A DNA stretch of 64,000 bases from Typhlomys cinereus (taxonomy: Eukaryota; Chordata; Mammalia; Rodentia; Platacanthomyidae): positions 1,736,001-1,800,000 of the forward strand of contig JALPQD010000406.1 in assembly GCA_023101885.1 (NCBI GenBank), read 5' to 3'. A program made the translations under genes and the position numbers. The notes beneath the pieces were generated by a model that was not told the origin of the DNA, made no database searches, and saw nothing but the letters and a program-made list of their open reading frames with translations. Positions 24,750 to 36,798 of the stretch are shown piece after piece (the first letter of the stretch is position 1; each line of letters opens with the position of its first letter).

Positions 24750-25075
24750 CATATATATGTGTAAGTGGTGTGCATGTTTATATGCACATGCTTCAGTAAA
24801 GGTACATGTGCATGTCTGTGCACATATGTGTAGAAGCCAGAAATTGATGTCAGGAATTCTCCTCTACTGCTTTTCAACTTACAATTTGAGACAGAATCCC
24901 CCTTCACTGAATCAGAGCTCACAGTACAGCTAGTATTACTAGTCAGGCTCCTCTCTCATGCCTCCAGAAATTTCAATTGCAGGCAGAATGTAATGCCAGT
25001 CCCAACATAGATTTGGGGGAATTCAAACTTCCTTGAATACAAGCACTTTAACCTCTGACCTGTCTCACCAGTCTA
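24750..25075 (-). repeat. Degraded B4-like SINE, minus orientation
   Basis: A TG-rich tail (24760-24835) leads to gtagaagccagaaattgatg with tcaggaattctcctctactg, then gagacagaatcccccttcac, ctcacagtacagctagtatt and a tRNA-like head in reverse (gaattcaaacttccttgaat, ctttaacctctgacctgtct). This order is the reverse of a rodent B4-type SINE. Confidence 0.6.
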
Positions 25076-25949
25076 AGATAATTTAGCTTATTTGCTTAAG
25101 TAATCTGAACATACTATGCTGATAGAATTCACAATTTAGTATTTGAATTTTTCAGAATTCCTTAACTTGAACATAAAATTATTTCTCTTTGTTACTCCTT
25201 CCCATCAACATTTACATTAATCCCTTTAACATTTGTAACCAAGCATTTGCATTCATTATATTTGTGACATTCAAAATGTAAATTATTATTTATAAGCACT
25301 TTATTTACAAAGTCAATGCTTAGTTTAAAAGTAAATTAACACAAACACCTTTGTAGCCTTATGAAAGAACTGAAGAGGCAAAGGAAAGTTTTGGAGAATT
25401 GACTGTCAATCATACTTTATATTAGATACTAAATATAACAAACTTCCAAATACGGCTGTCAGAGACTACATGAGAAGTTGCATTGTGACAAGTCTAAGTT
25501 GTAGTATATTCTAAGTGTGAAGCATATATCAGATTCAGAAGATAGCTAAAATAGCTCATTGATATTTTCTTATGCACTTCCCATTGGAGTGTTCACTGTA
25601 CTACTGATAACATTGGTTGACTAATTTTCCTGAGTTAGTATGACTACTAGAAAATTTGAAGTTACCTGTGTAGCTTACATTTCTGACTTATGACAATTCT
25701 GTATACTAGGAAAGTTCTAGAGTGTATTAAATAAAGAGTATTTCACATAGTAGAGCCTATAAGAAGTAATTACACATAAACTTCAGATAAATAAGCTTTC
25801 TGTTGTACAATGATGGATATTATCAATATTTCTAAATTAATGACCCTTACTGCAGTTATGACTCATTTAACACAGATTAAACAATTTCATATTTACATGT
25901 TTTTGTCTTACCAGTATAAGAATACAAACATTCCCTAAATTAACAAAGC
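25076..25949. other. Unique AT-rich noncoding DNA
   Basis: No gene or recognised repeat is present. Confidence 0.5.
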
Positions 25950-26186
25950 GGGCCTAGAGAGATGGCTCAGGGATTAAGACTGTTTTGCAAGCAGGAGGAC
26001 CTGAGTTCAGATTCCAAACCCCACTTAAAAACACCAGGTGGAAAAGGTAGTGCCCTGCTCTTCCAGGTCTGTAAGGTGGTATCTGGGAAATACAAAAAGG
26101 AAGCAAAAAGGAAGTAGAAGCAATGGAGGGTGATTCACAAAGTCAATTTTCAGCCTCCACAGGAACATTGCAGTGCCCTTTGATAC

Positions 26187-26218
<32 letters not shown>
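25950..26218 (+). mobile_element. tRNA-derived SINE, older body type
   Basis: The head gggcctagagagatggctca with ggattaagactgttttgcaa and B box gagttcagattcc is like the young SINE. The body differs: a ggtctgtaaggtggtatctg block and purine-rich gcaaaaaggaagtagaagca, then an AC array at 26188-26218. The 61643 copy shares this body layout. No A-rich tail or target duplication is visible after the AC array, consistent with greater age. Confidence 0.75.
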
Positions 26219-26220
<2 letters not shown>

Positions 26221-26868
26221 GTTTTTAACTCTCTCTGCTTCCCGTCTGTTCACCAGTACATATGTTCTTGACTTTTTGCATTGCTTGATTGCTTTTCTTC
26301 TAACCTATGACCATTAAATTGCCTCAGAGTATTCTATTTAGGACTTATACACATGATCTTGTGTTTCGTTTCTTTCCTTTTTGTTATCTTAGTATATTTT
26401 AGCATCTTTTGCTTTTGGTGCTATCTCCTGCCATAGCCCAACTGTGATTGGGTTACTTTGTATGTTACAGCAGTGAGAGAAGTGGTCGCAAGACAATGAA
26501 TCAATACCTAGAATTAGACTTTGGCTACTTTACTCCAGGCTGCAAAAATGAGAGTTCTTTCAACAAAAGCCTATATGATAAGGTATATGTATAATGAACA
26601 ATGCCTTTAGCAAGAGAAAAATGAAGAAACCTGTATATAGCACTAGCACACAGCCCTGATCAATGAAATTATAAACTTCAATATCTACTAATATCAAGCA
26701 GGTGTTATTAGTTCAGAATATAGGTATATTTATAAAACAAACAGATAAATTCAGCTAAATTATGAACCAATGGATAAAATAATACCTTTCATTTTATCTT
26801 TTTAGCAATGGGTAATAATTTTATGCAACATTGTATATGTTCTCCCAAAACAACATCATCTCCCTGTA

Positions 26869-26870
26869 TG

Positions 26871-26918
<48 letters not shown>
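26869..26918. repeat. (GT)n microsatellite
   Basis: About 50 bp of GT with one interruption (gcgtg). It lies at the 3' tail side of the B4-like fossil that follows. Confidence 0.93.
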
Positions 26919-26919
<1 letters not shown>

Positions 26920-27095
26920 CTAAAGAGGCCCTAGTTTGACATTTGGAATCATCCTGGATTTCTCTTCACCTTATTGCCTTGCTTTGGAGTTTCTTAAGCT
27001 CTGCCTTCCAGGGCCACTGCTATTTCAAACTGATATTTTTACATGATCTGGGGTCCAAAGGATTTAACTCCTGAGTCATTTTTTCAGTGCCTTTC
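26919..27095 (-). repeat. Possible B4-like SINE remnant
   Basis: After the GT array come blocks resembling a reversed B4-type SINE, including gccctagtttgacatttgg, ctgccttccagggccactgc, tgatctggggtccaaagg and taactcctgagtcat. The match is loose. Confidence 0.4.
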
Positions 27096-27767
27096 TTCTA
27101 GTTATATAATATATAACTTGCTGTTGGTATAATACCAAAGTACTGAATTATCTGGAGAACCATCCAACCAAATAAAGGATCACATATTTGTTCCTTTGAA
27201 ATTCATTTAAGGAAATTGTAAAAGTGAGTATGATTTAATTTTATCTAAGTGTTGAAATATATTAACAGAATAAATCTTGAGTGTCCAAATGACAAAATTA
27301 GATTATATGATTGAGAAAAATTTCAAGAACAGGTTACATTAAACATAAATTTGATCAAGGAAAAAGTAGCCAGATCACAATCATCAATAGTTGAAATCCA
27401 ATTGTATATTTACTGAGGCCGCTGATTGCTTGGCTCCATAGTCTTTCTTCTCCTTATTCGTTCTAGTACAAAGTAATCCTATTTAACATAGCAAACTGCC
27501 TCAGTAATAAAAGACCAGACTTCCTGGTTTCTCTTTTATCAAGGTGTGACCAAAGTTATGACAGATACTACCAGGGAAAATGTAAGATATCACTTAACAG
27601 TTCCTTTTAAGGTCTTGACTTTCTTCTTCTAATTCTACTAGCTCTTTTATGTTTCTGGCTAATGGGAAGAAATCATTACAGTACATAGCTCTAAGACTAT
27701 TCCGGGATTTGTGGTAGGTTTGCCAATAAAAGTCACATCTAGGATATTCAAAGAACACTTGAGACAT
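27096..27767. other. Unique AT-rich noncoding DNA
   Basis: No gene or recognised repeat is present. This is the target DNA of the next SINE. Confidence 0.5.
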
Positions 27768-27784
27768 AGAAGGAAGCAATCTGG

Positions 27785-28062
27785 GGGCTGGAGAGGTGGC
27801 TCAGGGGTTAAGCCTCTGCCTTGCAGGCAGAAGGTCCTGAGTTCATGATCCTAGATCCCACGAATAGATGCTGGTCCTGGTAGGGCGGAGCCTGTGAATC
27901 CCTGGGCAGAGTAAACAAGGAGGAGGTGGAGGCGTCCATGGTGGTTCCCCAATTCGTCCATGGTTCTACACACACATACATACATACCCACACATACATA
28001 CACATGCGCGCACACATGCATACAACGCACAATTGAATACATAATAAAAAAATTTAAAAAAA
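27785..28062 (+). mobile_element. Near full-length tRNA-derived SINE, young subfamily
   Basis: Head, B-box region (gagttcatgatcc, with one extra base), body, AC/ACAT tract and the tail caattgaatacataat are present. A roughly 25-30-bp part of the body just before ggtcctggtagggcggagcc is missing relative to the copies at 6887 and 46065. A 17-bp duplication, agaaggaagcaatctgg, is perfect at 27768-27784 and 28063-28079. Confidence 0.93.
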
Positions 28063-28143
28063 AGAAGGAAGCAATCTGGAAATCCAGTACAATTTATCTT
28101 CAGATATAAATCATTTTGAGAATAAATACTGGTGTGTTCGTCT

Positions 28144-28153
28144 GCGTGTGCAT

Positions 28154-28191
<38 letters not shown>
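28144..28191. repeat. (GT)n microsatellite
   Basis: A GT array with gcgtg interruptions in the first half and pure GT in the second half. Confidence 0.93.
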
Positions 28192-29150
28192 TTAATGTTG
28201 CTGGCTATAGATTGAGCCTAAACTTTCATGCAGGTTACATCAGAAGGCAAAAGTTGTGCTACTGAGATAAATGCTCAGCCCAATTCTATGTATTTTAACT
28301 AACTGCTACTCTTGTGTTTATTACATACAGCTGAGTCAAATTCTTGTTGATGGACTATTTCTATTGTTAAATCAATGTTCTTATTTTTGTTCTGGCAGAA
28401 ATTTCCTTCAAAGCATTGTCAATATCAAATGTTTCTATAGGTATTTCCATTCATGTGATAGTCAAACAAATTAACAAAGAAATCCTTTATATTTATTTGA
28501 GCACACAATTTGTAAATATAAAATAATTTAGGCAGAGAATAGCATTCAATATAAATATATCAGTTAAAACATGTCTCCAAAATTAATGCAATTCATTGCT
28601 ATTCATAAGAGAAAAAAATCATGCATCTTTTGCACTTATTTTCCTAAACTACAGTTACTGCTAAATAATAAGAAAGTGTTTCCAATTTATCTATATTGTG
28701 AAGGACTCTATTGTGAACTATATTCCATTTTCAGCTAGGAAACCCTTCAAAATCTCCATTATCATTAAAAAATTTTAATGTAGCACAAGAATACTAATTG
28801 TATTTTTCTCAGAAATGACACATCATTAAACAAATTTTTTACCTGCTTTATTCACTTAACACAATATAGCTTCATCAATCATTGAATGTCTTATAAAAGT
28901 AGTTAATATTACATGTACAATTAAGCCAGTCTTTGCACTACCACTAGTGGTTGTAGGGTTTGACTAATAATTTAATATAATAAGCCACATAATTAGTAAA
29001 TGCCAGTAAACTGATGTCTGCAGAAGAGTAACTATGCCTTTATAGGAGTACCTTCTGATTGATATGGAAAGATTACCATCATAAAATTGGCCAGGAATAG
29101 TAAAGGAAAAGGAAGGGTTGGGAGGGGAAAAGGAGAAAAGGAAGTTGGGA
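28192..29150. other. Unique AT-rich noncoding DNA
   Basis: No gene. A 12-bp palindrome, accactagtggt, lies at 28940-28951; alone it carries no clear meaning. Confidence 0.45.
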
Positions 29151-29168
29151 TGAATACTCAATATATTT

Positions 29169-29535
29169 TTTATAATTATTTATTTATTTACTTCCGCTCA
29201 TACAAACTTAATAGGGACATTGGTCCCCTCCCTCCTTCCACCCCTCCCTGGACTCCTTTGTTCCCTCTCCCCTTTTCCCCTTCCTTTCTCCCACTCCCTC
29301 CCTATCTCCCAATGCCTCCTCCCCCATACCTGGAGCATCCTTTAATGCACATGTCAAATTTTTCTCTGGGTCCTCCTCTCTGATGAGGTGTAAGGACTTA
29401 GTGGCATTTCTTAGAGGTCGTTCTTGTGTTCCCCTTAAGTATAGGAACACACAGTATTAACACACTGCTAACCCCTAGCTTCTAAGGATCCTAGTGCCTT
29501 TAGTCCATGCTAGACTTTGAGGGGTTAATAATGTG
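29169..29535 (-). mobile_element. Short polypurine retroposon, copy 1
   Basis: Read on the minus strand: a start like cattattaacccctcaaag, a ggatccttagaagctagggg block, tgttcctatacttaagggga, a long G/A-rich polypurine tract, then ctattaagtttgtatgagcg and an A/T-rich tail. An 18-bp duplication with one mismatch (tgaatactcaatatattt) is at 29151-29168 and 29536-29553. It aligns over its whole length with the copy at 42575-42905, and both begin at nearly the same internal point. The G-rich polypurine tract resembles L1 3' UTRs, so it may be a 5'-truncated L1 tail or a non-autonomous element built from one. Confidence 0.8.
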
Positions 29536-29553
29536 TGAATATTCAATATATTT

Positions 29554-30205
29554 GTAAAAGTAGAAAAAGTTAATAAAAATTCCTTTCACTTTGATCAAAT
29601 ATATAAACTAATTAATTTTATTTCACTGATAATGATTTCATTTAGCTAGCAATCAATGATTAATACATTTCCCTTTTTCTTTAATATGAATGAAGTAGAG
29701 TTGTTATGACAGCATTTACCTGAATGAGAATACATCTGTTAGGGGAAGAAGTGTCTGATTGTTTTTTTTTTTTTTTTTCTTAAAGTCTGCTTGGGAAAAT
29801 CTAATTCCTCTGATAAATCACAGAATATCAACAACATTTAGGAGAATTTCTGCATGTCCATCATTCTGATCTACATTCTCTGGTTCTTTAATTCAATAGA
29901 AAGCAATTGACAAAATGAGAGTCTTAACTCACTGCTGTTTCACCTTCCTTCTTAATCACCGAACATCACTCAATAGGCCATGTTTGGGTCACTGATTGTT
30001 GTTGAGGTTTTGTGGCTTCTACCAAACAAACTATTCCTAGAAATTGTCATTCATCTATCTAGAGAGACAAGCTAAAGTCTTTGCAGTTTGGAAACTATAG
30101 TGATATTATGATATTAGCTAGATAACAATTTTGGTCATACAGTCCTGCCCAGGGGTTAAATAGTTGTTTCATGGCACATTGCACTCTTTGATTCCTTTTA
30201 GGCAA
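29554..30205. other. Unique AT-rich DNA with a poly-T run
   Basis: Includes a 17-base poly-T at 29762-29778. No gene or recognised repeat. Confidence 0.5.
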
Positions 30206-30209
30206 AATT

Positions 30210-30425
30210 GTTAATATTTGGGTTTTTATTGATCTAAGTGTGTTTCCTCTTATTTCAAAGCTAATTAGCCCCAATGTTAAACTTTCTTAATTGGCCAAAT
30301 TATTTTCTCCTTTCATTGTGCAACCAGTATTATTCGGGGTATCTATCTGAGCTGTACAGACCTACAGACTTCAGAATTGTTGATATTGACTCCAATTGTT
30401 GAAATCTTTAATCCAAGAATTACAT
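30210..30425. promoter_or_regulatory. Candidate conserved noncoding block
   Basis: Non-repetitive sequence with a TCF/LEF-like site next to a homeodomain site (ttcaaagctaattag, 30254-30268), a cttaattggccaaat block that overlaps a CCAAT-like site, and a gtgcaaccagtattattcgg part. The combination looks like a developmental enhancer. No conservation data. Confidence 0.33.
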
Positions 30426-30776
30426 GTTTTGTGCAGACCAGCCAAACAGTATTAAAGAGAAACATGCCTAAAGATTTATTATTATGAGCTCTTTATAAAT
30501 GCAAAGAAAACTGCCCAATACATTCCTTGTATCCATGTAATAACTAGACCTTGTAGATTCAAACTGATGCTAGATGGCAGAATATAGAGAAGAAGTTTTA
30601 AATTTTTAGTGACATCATGGAACCTTTGATCTGATTGATCAAGATACTTAAACAAAGTAGAAATATTTTCAAAAAGTCACTTTAAGTAAAAATATTCATT
30701 ACTTATAGCCAAACCACTGACTTAGAATCCCTGGTTTATCACAACCCCAGCTATTCATTCCAACTGCTATATTTTA

Positions 30777-31037
30777 TTAATTTTTATTATTATTTATTCA
30801 ATTGTGCATGTGTATGTGTGTATGTGTGTGTAGAACCACGGACGAATTTGGGAACCACCATAGACCACCTCCTCCTTGTTTACCCTGCCCTGAGATTCAC
30901 AGGCTCCGCCTTACCAGGACCAGAAACGCAGGCCACCCCTGCCTCTGCCTGGCGTCTATACGAGGGGTCTAGGATCCGAACTCAGGACCTTCCACCTGCA
31001 AGGCAAAGGCTTAACCCCTGAGCCATCTCTCTAGCCC
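30777..31037 (-). mobile_element. Full-length tRNA-derived SINE, young subfamily
   Basis: Minus-strand order: gggctagagagatggctcag head, B box gagttcggatcc, GC-rich body, short ACAC/ACAT tract and a caattgaataaataataata tail. An 18-bp duplication with one mismatch (tccaactgctatatttta) is at 30759-30776 and 31038-31055. The flank in the SINE orientation is CTTTT/AAAATA, a good L1 endonuclease site. Confidence 0.93.
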
Positions 31038-31149
31038 TCCAACTGTTATATTTTAAAAGAAGGGAAAAAAACTCTTCCTTTGGAGAAAACACATTAGATT
31101 AAATAATTTAGTAATTCACATAGAAAACTCAGTGAGATAGAGCACACAA

Positions 31150-31495
31150 TCTGGGCACATGGTTCAGTGGGTAAAACACTTGTCCTGAAGGATTGAAAAT
31201 CACAGTTTAGATCCTCAGATCCCATGTACAGCTGGATGTTGTTACATACACCTGTAATCCTGACATTACTATGGTGAGGGACAAACACAGAATTCTTTGA
31301 TGCTCACAAGAGAGCTTGGTTAAAAAAAACAAGTGATGAACAGAAATCTTGTTTCAAACTAAGGTAGAAGACAAGGAACAGCTCTTGAAGATTCCATGTG
31401 ACTCCTGTACACTCACAATGGTATATCTGCACTCACACTCTTGCATACCAAGGTACATGTATGCACACATGTCATACATACACTTACATTGGAAA
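31150..31495 (+). repeat. B4-like composite SINE
   Basis: A tRNA-like head (ctgggcacatggttcagtgg, gtaaaacacttgtcctgaag, cagatcccatgtacagctgg) is followed by a B1-like part (acacctgtaatcctgacatt), an agagagcttggttaaaaaaa part, a cttgtttcaaactaaggtag block and a CA/CAT-rich tail. This is the composite layout of rodent B4-type SINEs. Confidence 0.65.
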
Positions 31496-31874
31496 AAAAA
31501 CTAGATTCTTTTCAAACCTAAAATGTCTTTCAGGAAACCCTATAGTTACTTTCCCACCCATAATAAACTAGTTAAGGACTCAGTGTTTTGGATCCTTGCT
31601 CTCATGTTTAATACATATTTTCTACATTTCCCATAACTTGGTTGAAAAGGTTTTGATAGGAAAGATTCAGCATAATTAATGCTTTTAAAAAATTATTCTA
31701 AACATGAAAGAACAGGTATTGGTAATAAATAACCTCATTTTTTTCTTCCTTGGCTCATGTTGGAGGCAGTTAGGAACTGCATAAGTAAATGGCTAAAAGA
31801 CTGGGGTAAACTGACTGTATGACATGATGCTATTTAGCTACCCTGGGCACAATTTATGCTGTATTTGATTGTTT

Positions 31875-31876
<2 letters not shown>

Positions 31877-31946
<70 letters not shown>
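31877..31946. repeat. Compound (TC)n(TA)n microsatellite
   Basis: About 37 bp of TC runs straight into about 34 bp of TA. The first half can form H-DNA and the second half can extrude cruciforms. Confidence 0.95.
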
Positions 31947-31948
<2 letters not shown>

Positions 31949-33128
31949 CATTGGGACTTGCTTATTAAATAGCATACATATCATTTACAATGCTTCTTAA
32001 CAGATGTTAAATAACTCCCACTTCTCCCTACTGATTCCACACAATTTGGAGTTACTGTTGGTTCACTAAATTCTTCTCTAAATTTCAGGTTGAGATTTTG
32101 GTCTAACATCTCCTGAGATACAAAGAAAAATAGCTTTCTTTCTTTTCCTGGGCTGCAAGACAGAATCTTAAAAGCTCAGGGGTGGGGGGAGGGTAATTCT
32201 AAACAAAATAAACCAAACCCAGCAGCCTAAACTTATCTAAACTGTTTTATCCCTGCCTGATTAGTTTATGAAAATGTTGACCAATATCTGCTATTTTTCC
32301 TCATCAGTCTTACTTCCCTGGCAACACAAAACTTGGACTGGGTATCCAAGACACAACTCTGAAGGCTGACTGAAATTTTTAGAATTCCTCTGGTTTTCAA
32401 AAACTCCACTGGACTTCTAAAATCTTTGTTCTTCTTCTTGTGTACACAGCTCAGCCATCCTAATCCAGCAGGAAACAATTTCAACAGCAAATACTTCCCA
32501 TGCTCGGGGCTTTGACTATATCACTGTCTGCACTGAGATGTTATAAATACGATCCTATTTGATCCTAAGAAAATTCCTGTGAATATGGCTAATTCAGACC
32601 CTGCAGAATGGCTCAAATTCAATGGGGTGAAATCTGGCAAAGTCTAGATGTGTATAAATGACTTTGGAACTCCATAGCCAATACCCTTCCACCTCAAGGC
32701 AATCTCCTCAGAGGTTTACAGTTTCTATTAGTCAGGCTATTAAAGTTGGAAGAATTTCTCTCTGAAATCCTTTTATCCTAGGGCATATTGAAATGATCCT
32801 TTACTTGGAATTTAGGCAACTAAAAATTACATTTTCTCAGAATATCTATCTACTATGACATTAATCTGTCCACAGTGGTTTCCTTTTTATTGTTATTGTT
32901 CTTCTTTGTTTGTTTGTCTTTAAGACAGAACATTTCTTGGCTTGGAACATAGTTTCTACTTAGCAAATGAAAGAAATTTCAGTGTCCGAAAAAAGATTGC
33001 ATATTTTTTCTGCCTCCAGGAGTGAAGCACATTTAATAAGCTAGTGGTCTCCTTGGTACTCTGAGTCAGGTCTCCCGTGCTTTATTGGTCTAACTATTAT
33101 AATACAGAAATTACTTGCTTGTTTCAGT
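31947..33128. other. Unique noncoding DNA
   Basis: No gene or recognised repeat. The 74-codon minus frame at 32266-32490 has no domain. Confidence 0.45.
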
Positions 33129-33129
33129 C

Positions 33130-33235
33130 ATTATCTGGTCTCTGTCACAAAAAGACAGAAATTTTGTTGGTGATATCTGTCACAGTTTTAGCACCCAGAA
33201 AGATGCCTGGAATACAGTAAGTGTTTAATCCAGGA
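33130..33235 (+). repeat. L2 3' end remnant
   Basis: The phrases ggtctctgtcacaaaaagac, agcacccagaaagatgcctg and gaatacagtaagtgtttaat follow the L2 3' end (agcacctagcacagtgcctg then gcacatagtaggtgctcaat). Confidence 0.6.
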
Positions 33236-35559
33236 GCTGGGTCATATAAAGTTAGTGCTGTGCTGTTGAGCTATATACCAGGTAATATTCATTTGCTTAT
33301 CATTTCTGGGAATGATTATTCACTTCTTCACACTTATATCAAAACTTATGACATGTTTTGGATAGTAATCTTTCAAAATTCCAAATGATAAATATCTTTT
33401 AGTTTTCATTTACTGTTTGGTGGCTTCTGGTAAAATGGGAATTTCTCTTTGATTTTGCTACACTTAGTGAGCCTTTAGCACAGGCTAGCCTTTAATTCTT
33501 ATTCACCTGTGTTGATTTCCAAAGTGCTAGGAATATAGATGCACATCATCAAGCTTGACACTCTCAGTTATAATAGAGGAATTCATTCATCATTTCTACC
33601 AGTTATTATTTTGCCTTGCATTTTAAGACATCAAAATGAATTCTTTTATTGTCTTCCTAAAATATATCAATTTTTCTTGCATGCTTTGTCCATTAATCTA
33701 ACTTTGATTGGTATTTATATATGTTATGAGGCAGGAACCAAATAAATGACTTTATTTAGCTATTAATGACTAAGTCTCTGTCCCTTCCATATTTAGACAA
33801 AGTGCTATACTTATCCAATAATTTCAAATACCACTTCTTTTATGTATAGCAAACAGCAATATTTCTTTCTCAAGTTTTCAATCTCAAATATAATATTCTT
33901 ATTTTTGACCAAAAATTCTTAGCCACAATTTTATTATAAAAAATTATACAAATAATTTTTAAAAAGAGATGAGTCCTCCAGAGAACTAATAATCTAAATT
34001 TTGTTTTATTTTAGTAAATCAATATAAATTCTCTGTGAGGATTGTTTCAATAATAATAAAATAAAATTAGAAAATTTAATTCTTAAATGAAAGACAAAAT
34101 TTACAAAGGCAACTATCATTCCTCAGAAAATTCTCCAACGCCTAATCTTGAGAAAGTGCAAAACTAAGGTGAGGACTTTGTAATCATGTTACTATTTGCA
34201 TGGAAAATATTGTTGAAGTAGGTGGAGGTGATAATCTCTAATGATGTAAGTATGATCCCAGAGAAATTTATATGTTTATATGAGAACAAAAAAAGTAAGG
34301 TGAGAAATAAAACATAGAGAATTTTGTGTTTGACCATTATTTTATGTGATGAATTTGAGATAAAATATTTAATATACAATAACTGGGTGATATTTTGTAA
34401 ATTAATAAGAACATGTTAAAACTGTACTCATTGCTATATTACATCGATTAAACCTGCAGTGAAATAAATTTAGTTTATTGGAAATGTTAGAATAATTAAC
34501 TGAAAGGATATAAAGATTTTTAAATTCATATGCACATATATAACAACATTTGTTATGAGAGTTTCCTGAACATGCATTAACAGCACTAAATCCTGTACTA
34601 TCACAAGAACTTTTTTTGATAATATAAATAGTATATTGTATCAATTACCACCAAACATATTGAATTACACACCCAGAAAAAAGAGACTTTACTGACCAAA
34701 AGTCAATCCATACTTATCCCAAGACACTTAAAGACCTGAGTTATGAATTTTCCAATGGAAATCAATATGATCCTATTTAGAATGTTTATTTTTTCCCATC
34801 ATAGCATTTTGCAAATATTCCTTCACAAAACTCTGAGAGTCTGGTAAGGTATATTCATGTGGCTTTATGCATTGTAGTCACTGAAAATGCTTTTTTGTTG
34901 ATCCATCTACCACATCCAAGATTTATTCCATGGTCATTTGATGAATTCCATAATAAAAGAACTTGTCTGTGCTAATACATATCACTTTGTTTTCAAGACA
35001 TATTAATTCAAAATTATTTCCATATAAATATTTTAGCTAGAGTACATGGATATATCTTTTACATTTTTCAAGCTAAATGAGATCATTATTATATTAAATA
35101 AATGTAATGTTGGAAATTCTGTTAATTTAAAAAATTTATATTTTCACAACACACATATAGAAATCTAATATATAATGTCACAAATTTGTATCAGACGATA
35201 GTATGTCAAAAGAAGCCAAATATTAAATGTACTGCATTTGAGTGTTTAAATTGATAACTAAAATATTAAATAAAATCACTGAAATTATTCAGAAATAAGT
35301 TAACAAAGCAGTGAAAATTATGTCTTGCTTTACTGATTCCATTATGCCGGGATCGTCTCTAACACAAAAAAAAAAAACTGACAAAAATATTAATATGGAC
35401 TTTTGTTGCAAATTTAATTTTTTCAAGGTGTTCCACACTATGCATGTAATATCTACAAGTAGAAGCAATCAAAAATTATGTATCTACATGTACATTAATT
35501 TATATATAGGCTTATGTGATATATGTATTCATATGGATTTAGCATATTCATAGGGGTCT
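33236..35559. other. Unique, very AT-rich noncoding DNA
   Basis: No gene or confident repeat. Several short open frames rich in Ile, Asn, Lys and Tyr reflect base composition. A poly-A run of about 13 lies near 35366. Confidence 0.5.
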
Positions 35560-35855
35560 CTGCAGGTGCATACATGTGGTAGTTAGAGACTGGCATCAAA
35601 TGCTGATGTCACATCTTTCTTGATCTTTCTCTACCCTATTTTTCAGGAAAAGATCTTTTACTGAACCTGGAGTTCACTGATTTGATTAGACTGAGTAGCT
35701 GTCAGTCACCTGAGTGACCTCTGTTTTCCTCTTCAGATCAGCACTGGGGACCTAGAGGCACACTTGCATACCTGACTTTTAAGTGAATTTTCAGCAACTG
35801 AACTCAGGTCCTTAAGTTTTGTAGTTGGCATTTTATTGACCGAATAACCTTTTTA
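35560..35855 (-). repeat. Degraded B4-like SINE, minus orientation
   Basis: The blocks ggtgcatacatgtggtagtt, gatgtcacatctttcttgat, tactgaacctggagttcact, gatttgattagactgagtag, aactgaactcaggtccttaa and cattttattgaccgaataac follow the reversed B4 order, from tail to tRNA-like head. Confidence 0.6.
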
Positions 35856-35964
35856 GAACCAGGATAGTATATTATAATACATTTTCATATGATAATCATG
35901 GAGCCAAGAATCAGAGCATACATTAGTCTCAGAACACCAGGCACCAGTCATTTACCTGTGTAGA

Positions 35965-36065
35965 ATGTGGGCTCCCACTTTAATTAAACATTTACTGTAT
36001 GCAAGTTGCTCACCTTTTATTTTCATTAATCAATTGATGCAGTAGTAAGTGCAGAGAATTCATCC
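35965..36065 (-). repeat. MIR-like remnant
   Basis: The run taaacatttactgtatgcaa, gttgctcacc, tttattttcattaatcaat resembles reversed MIR (gcgcttactatgtgccagg, then ttacatgtattaactcattt). Confidence 0.4.
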
Positions 36066-36539
36066 TCTCTAAATGTAAACTAAAAGAAGATATTTTAGAA
36101 TGATAAAGCTGAAAAAGAAGCAAGTTTTACTTTAGGACACTGATTTTATGGGTGGCCTGAGGTGGGGTTTAAGATTTAATCAGTTCAAAACATCCATACT
36201 GCCTTGGCAATAGAAGGCTCAATCACTGATATTACCACTGCACCTAAAAATCCCAAACAACTCCCATACTGTGCTTCAATATTTACAATGATTTTTAAAA
36301 TTTATTCATTACTGCTGCCAATGTATATAATTAGTATAATATAGTATTTTTTTTCATCACATTGATGACACTTTGTAAAAAACCATAGTACTGCATCATT
36401 TAAAAATCTAAGAGAAGAAAAACAAGTCTTTATGGAGCCAGTTAGGAAGAATCTCTCCTAAATGTTAAGAACTGTTGTACTGGATTATTGAAGCTTTATT
36501 TTCATTGGATCTCCAAAAAAAGTGTTACCTTCCAGTAAG
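36066..36539. other. Unique AT-rich noncoding DNA
   Basis: No gene or recognised repeat. Confidence 0.45.
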
Positions 36540-36712
36540 CAGATTAAATGTTATTAGCTTTAATACCTTTTAAAATGAGTAATCTGCTGAAGTGATAATG
36601 GAACTTAAAGTAAGTGCATTTGTTAAATGGGTTTTTACACCATTGTTTTCTCTTTTGGCCACATGAATCTCTTCACTTCACAGTGTTAATTACAGTTATA
36701 ATAAACAGCATC
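36540..36712. promoter_or_regulatory. Weak candidate conserved noncoding block
   Basis: Non-repetitive sequence with ttattagctttaatacc, gtaatctgctgaagtgataa, accattgttttctctttt (SOX-like ATTGTT) and gtgttaattacagttataat. It ends abruptly at a long GT array. Enhancer-like by site mix only. Confidence 0.22.

Positions 36713-36714
<2 letters not shown>

Positions 36715-36788
<74 letters not shown>
36715..36788. repeat. Long (GT)n microsatellite
   Basis: About 74 bp of GT with a single C at 36761, the longest pure dinucleotide tract of its type in the window. Confidence 0.96.

Positions 36789-36798
<10 letters not shown>

Noticed and set aside
28940..28951. Palindrome accactagtggt as a CTCF or dimer site
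   Set aside because: It resembles only part of the CTCF core and lacks the GGGGGC half, so it is too weak to call.
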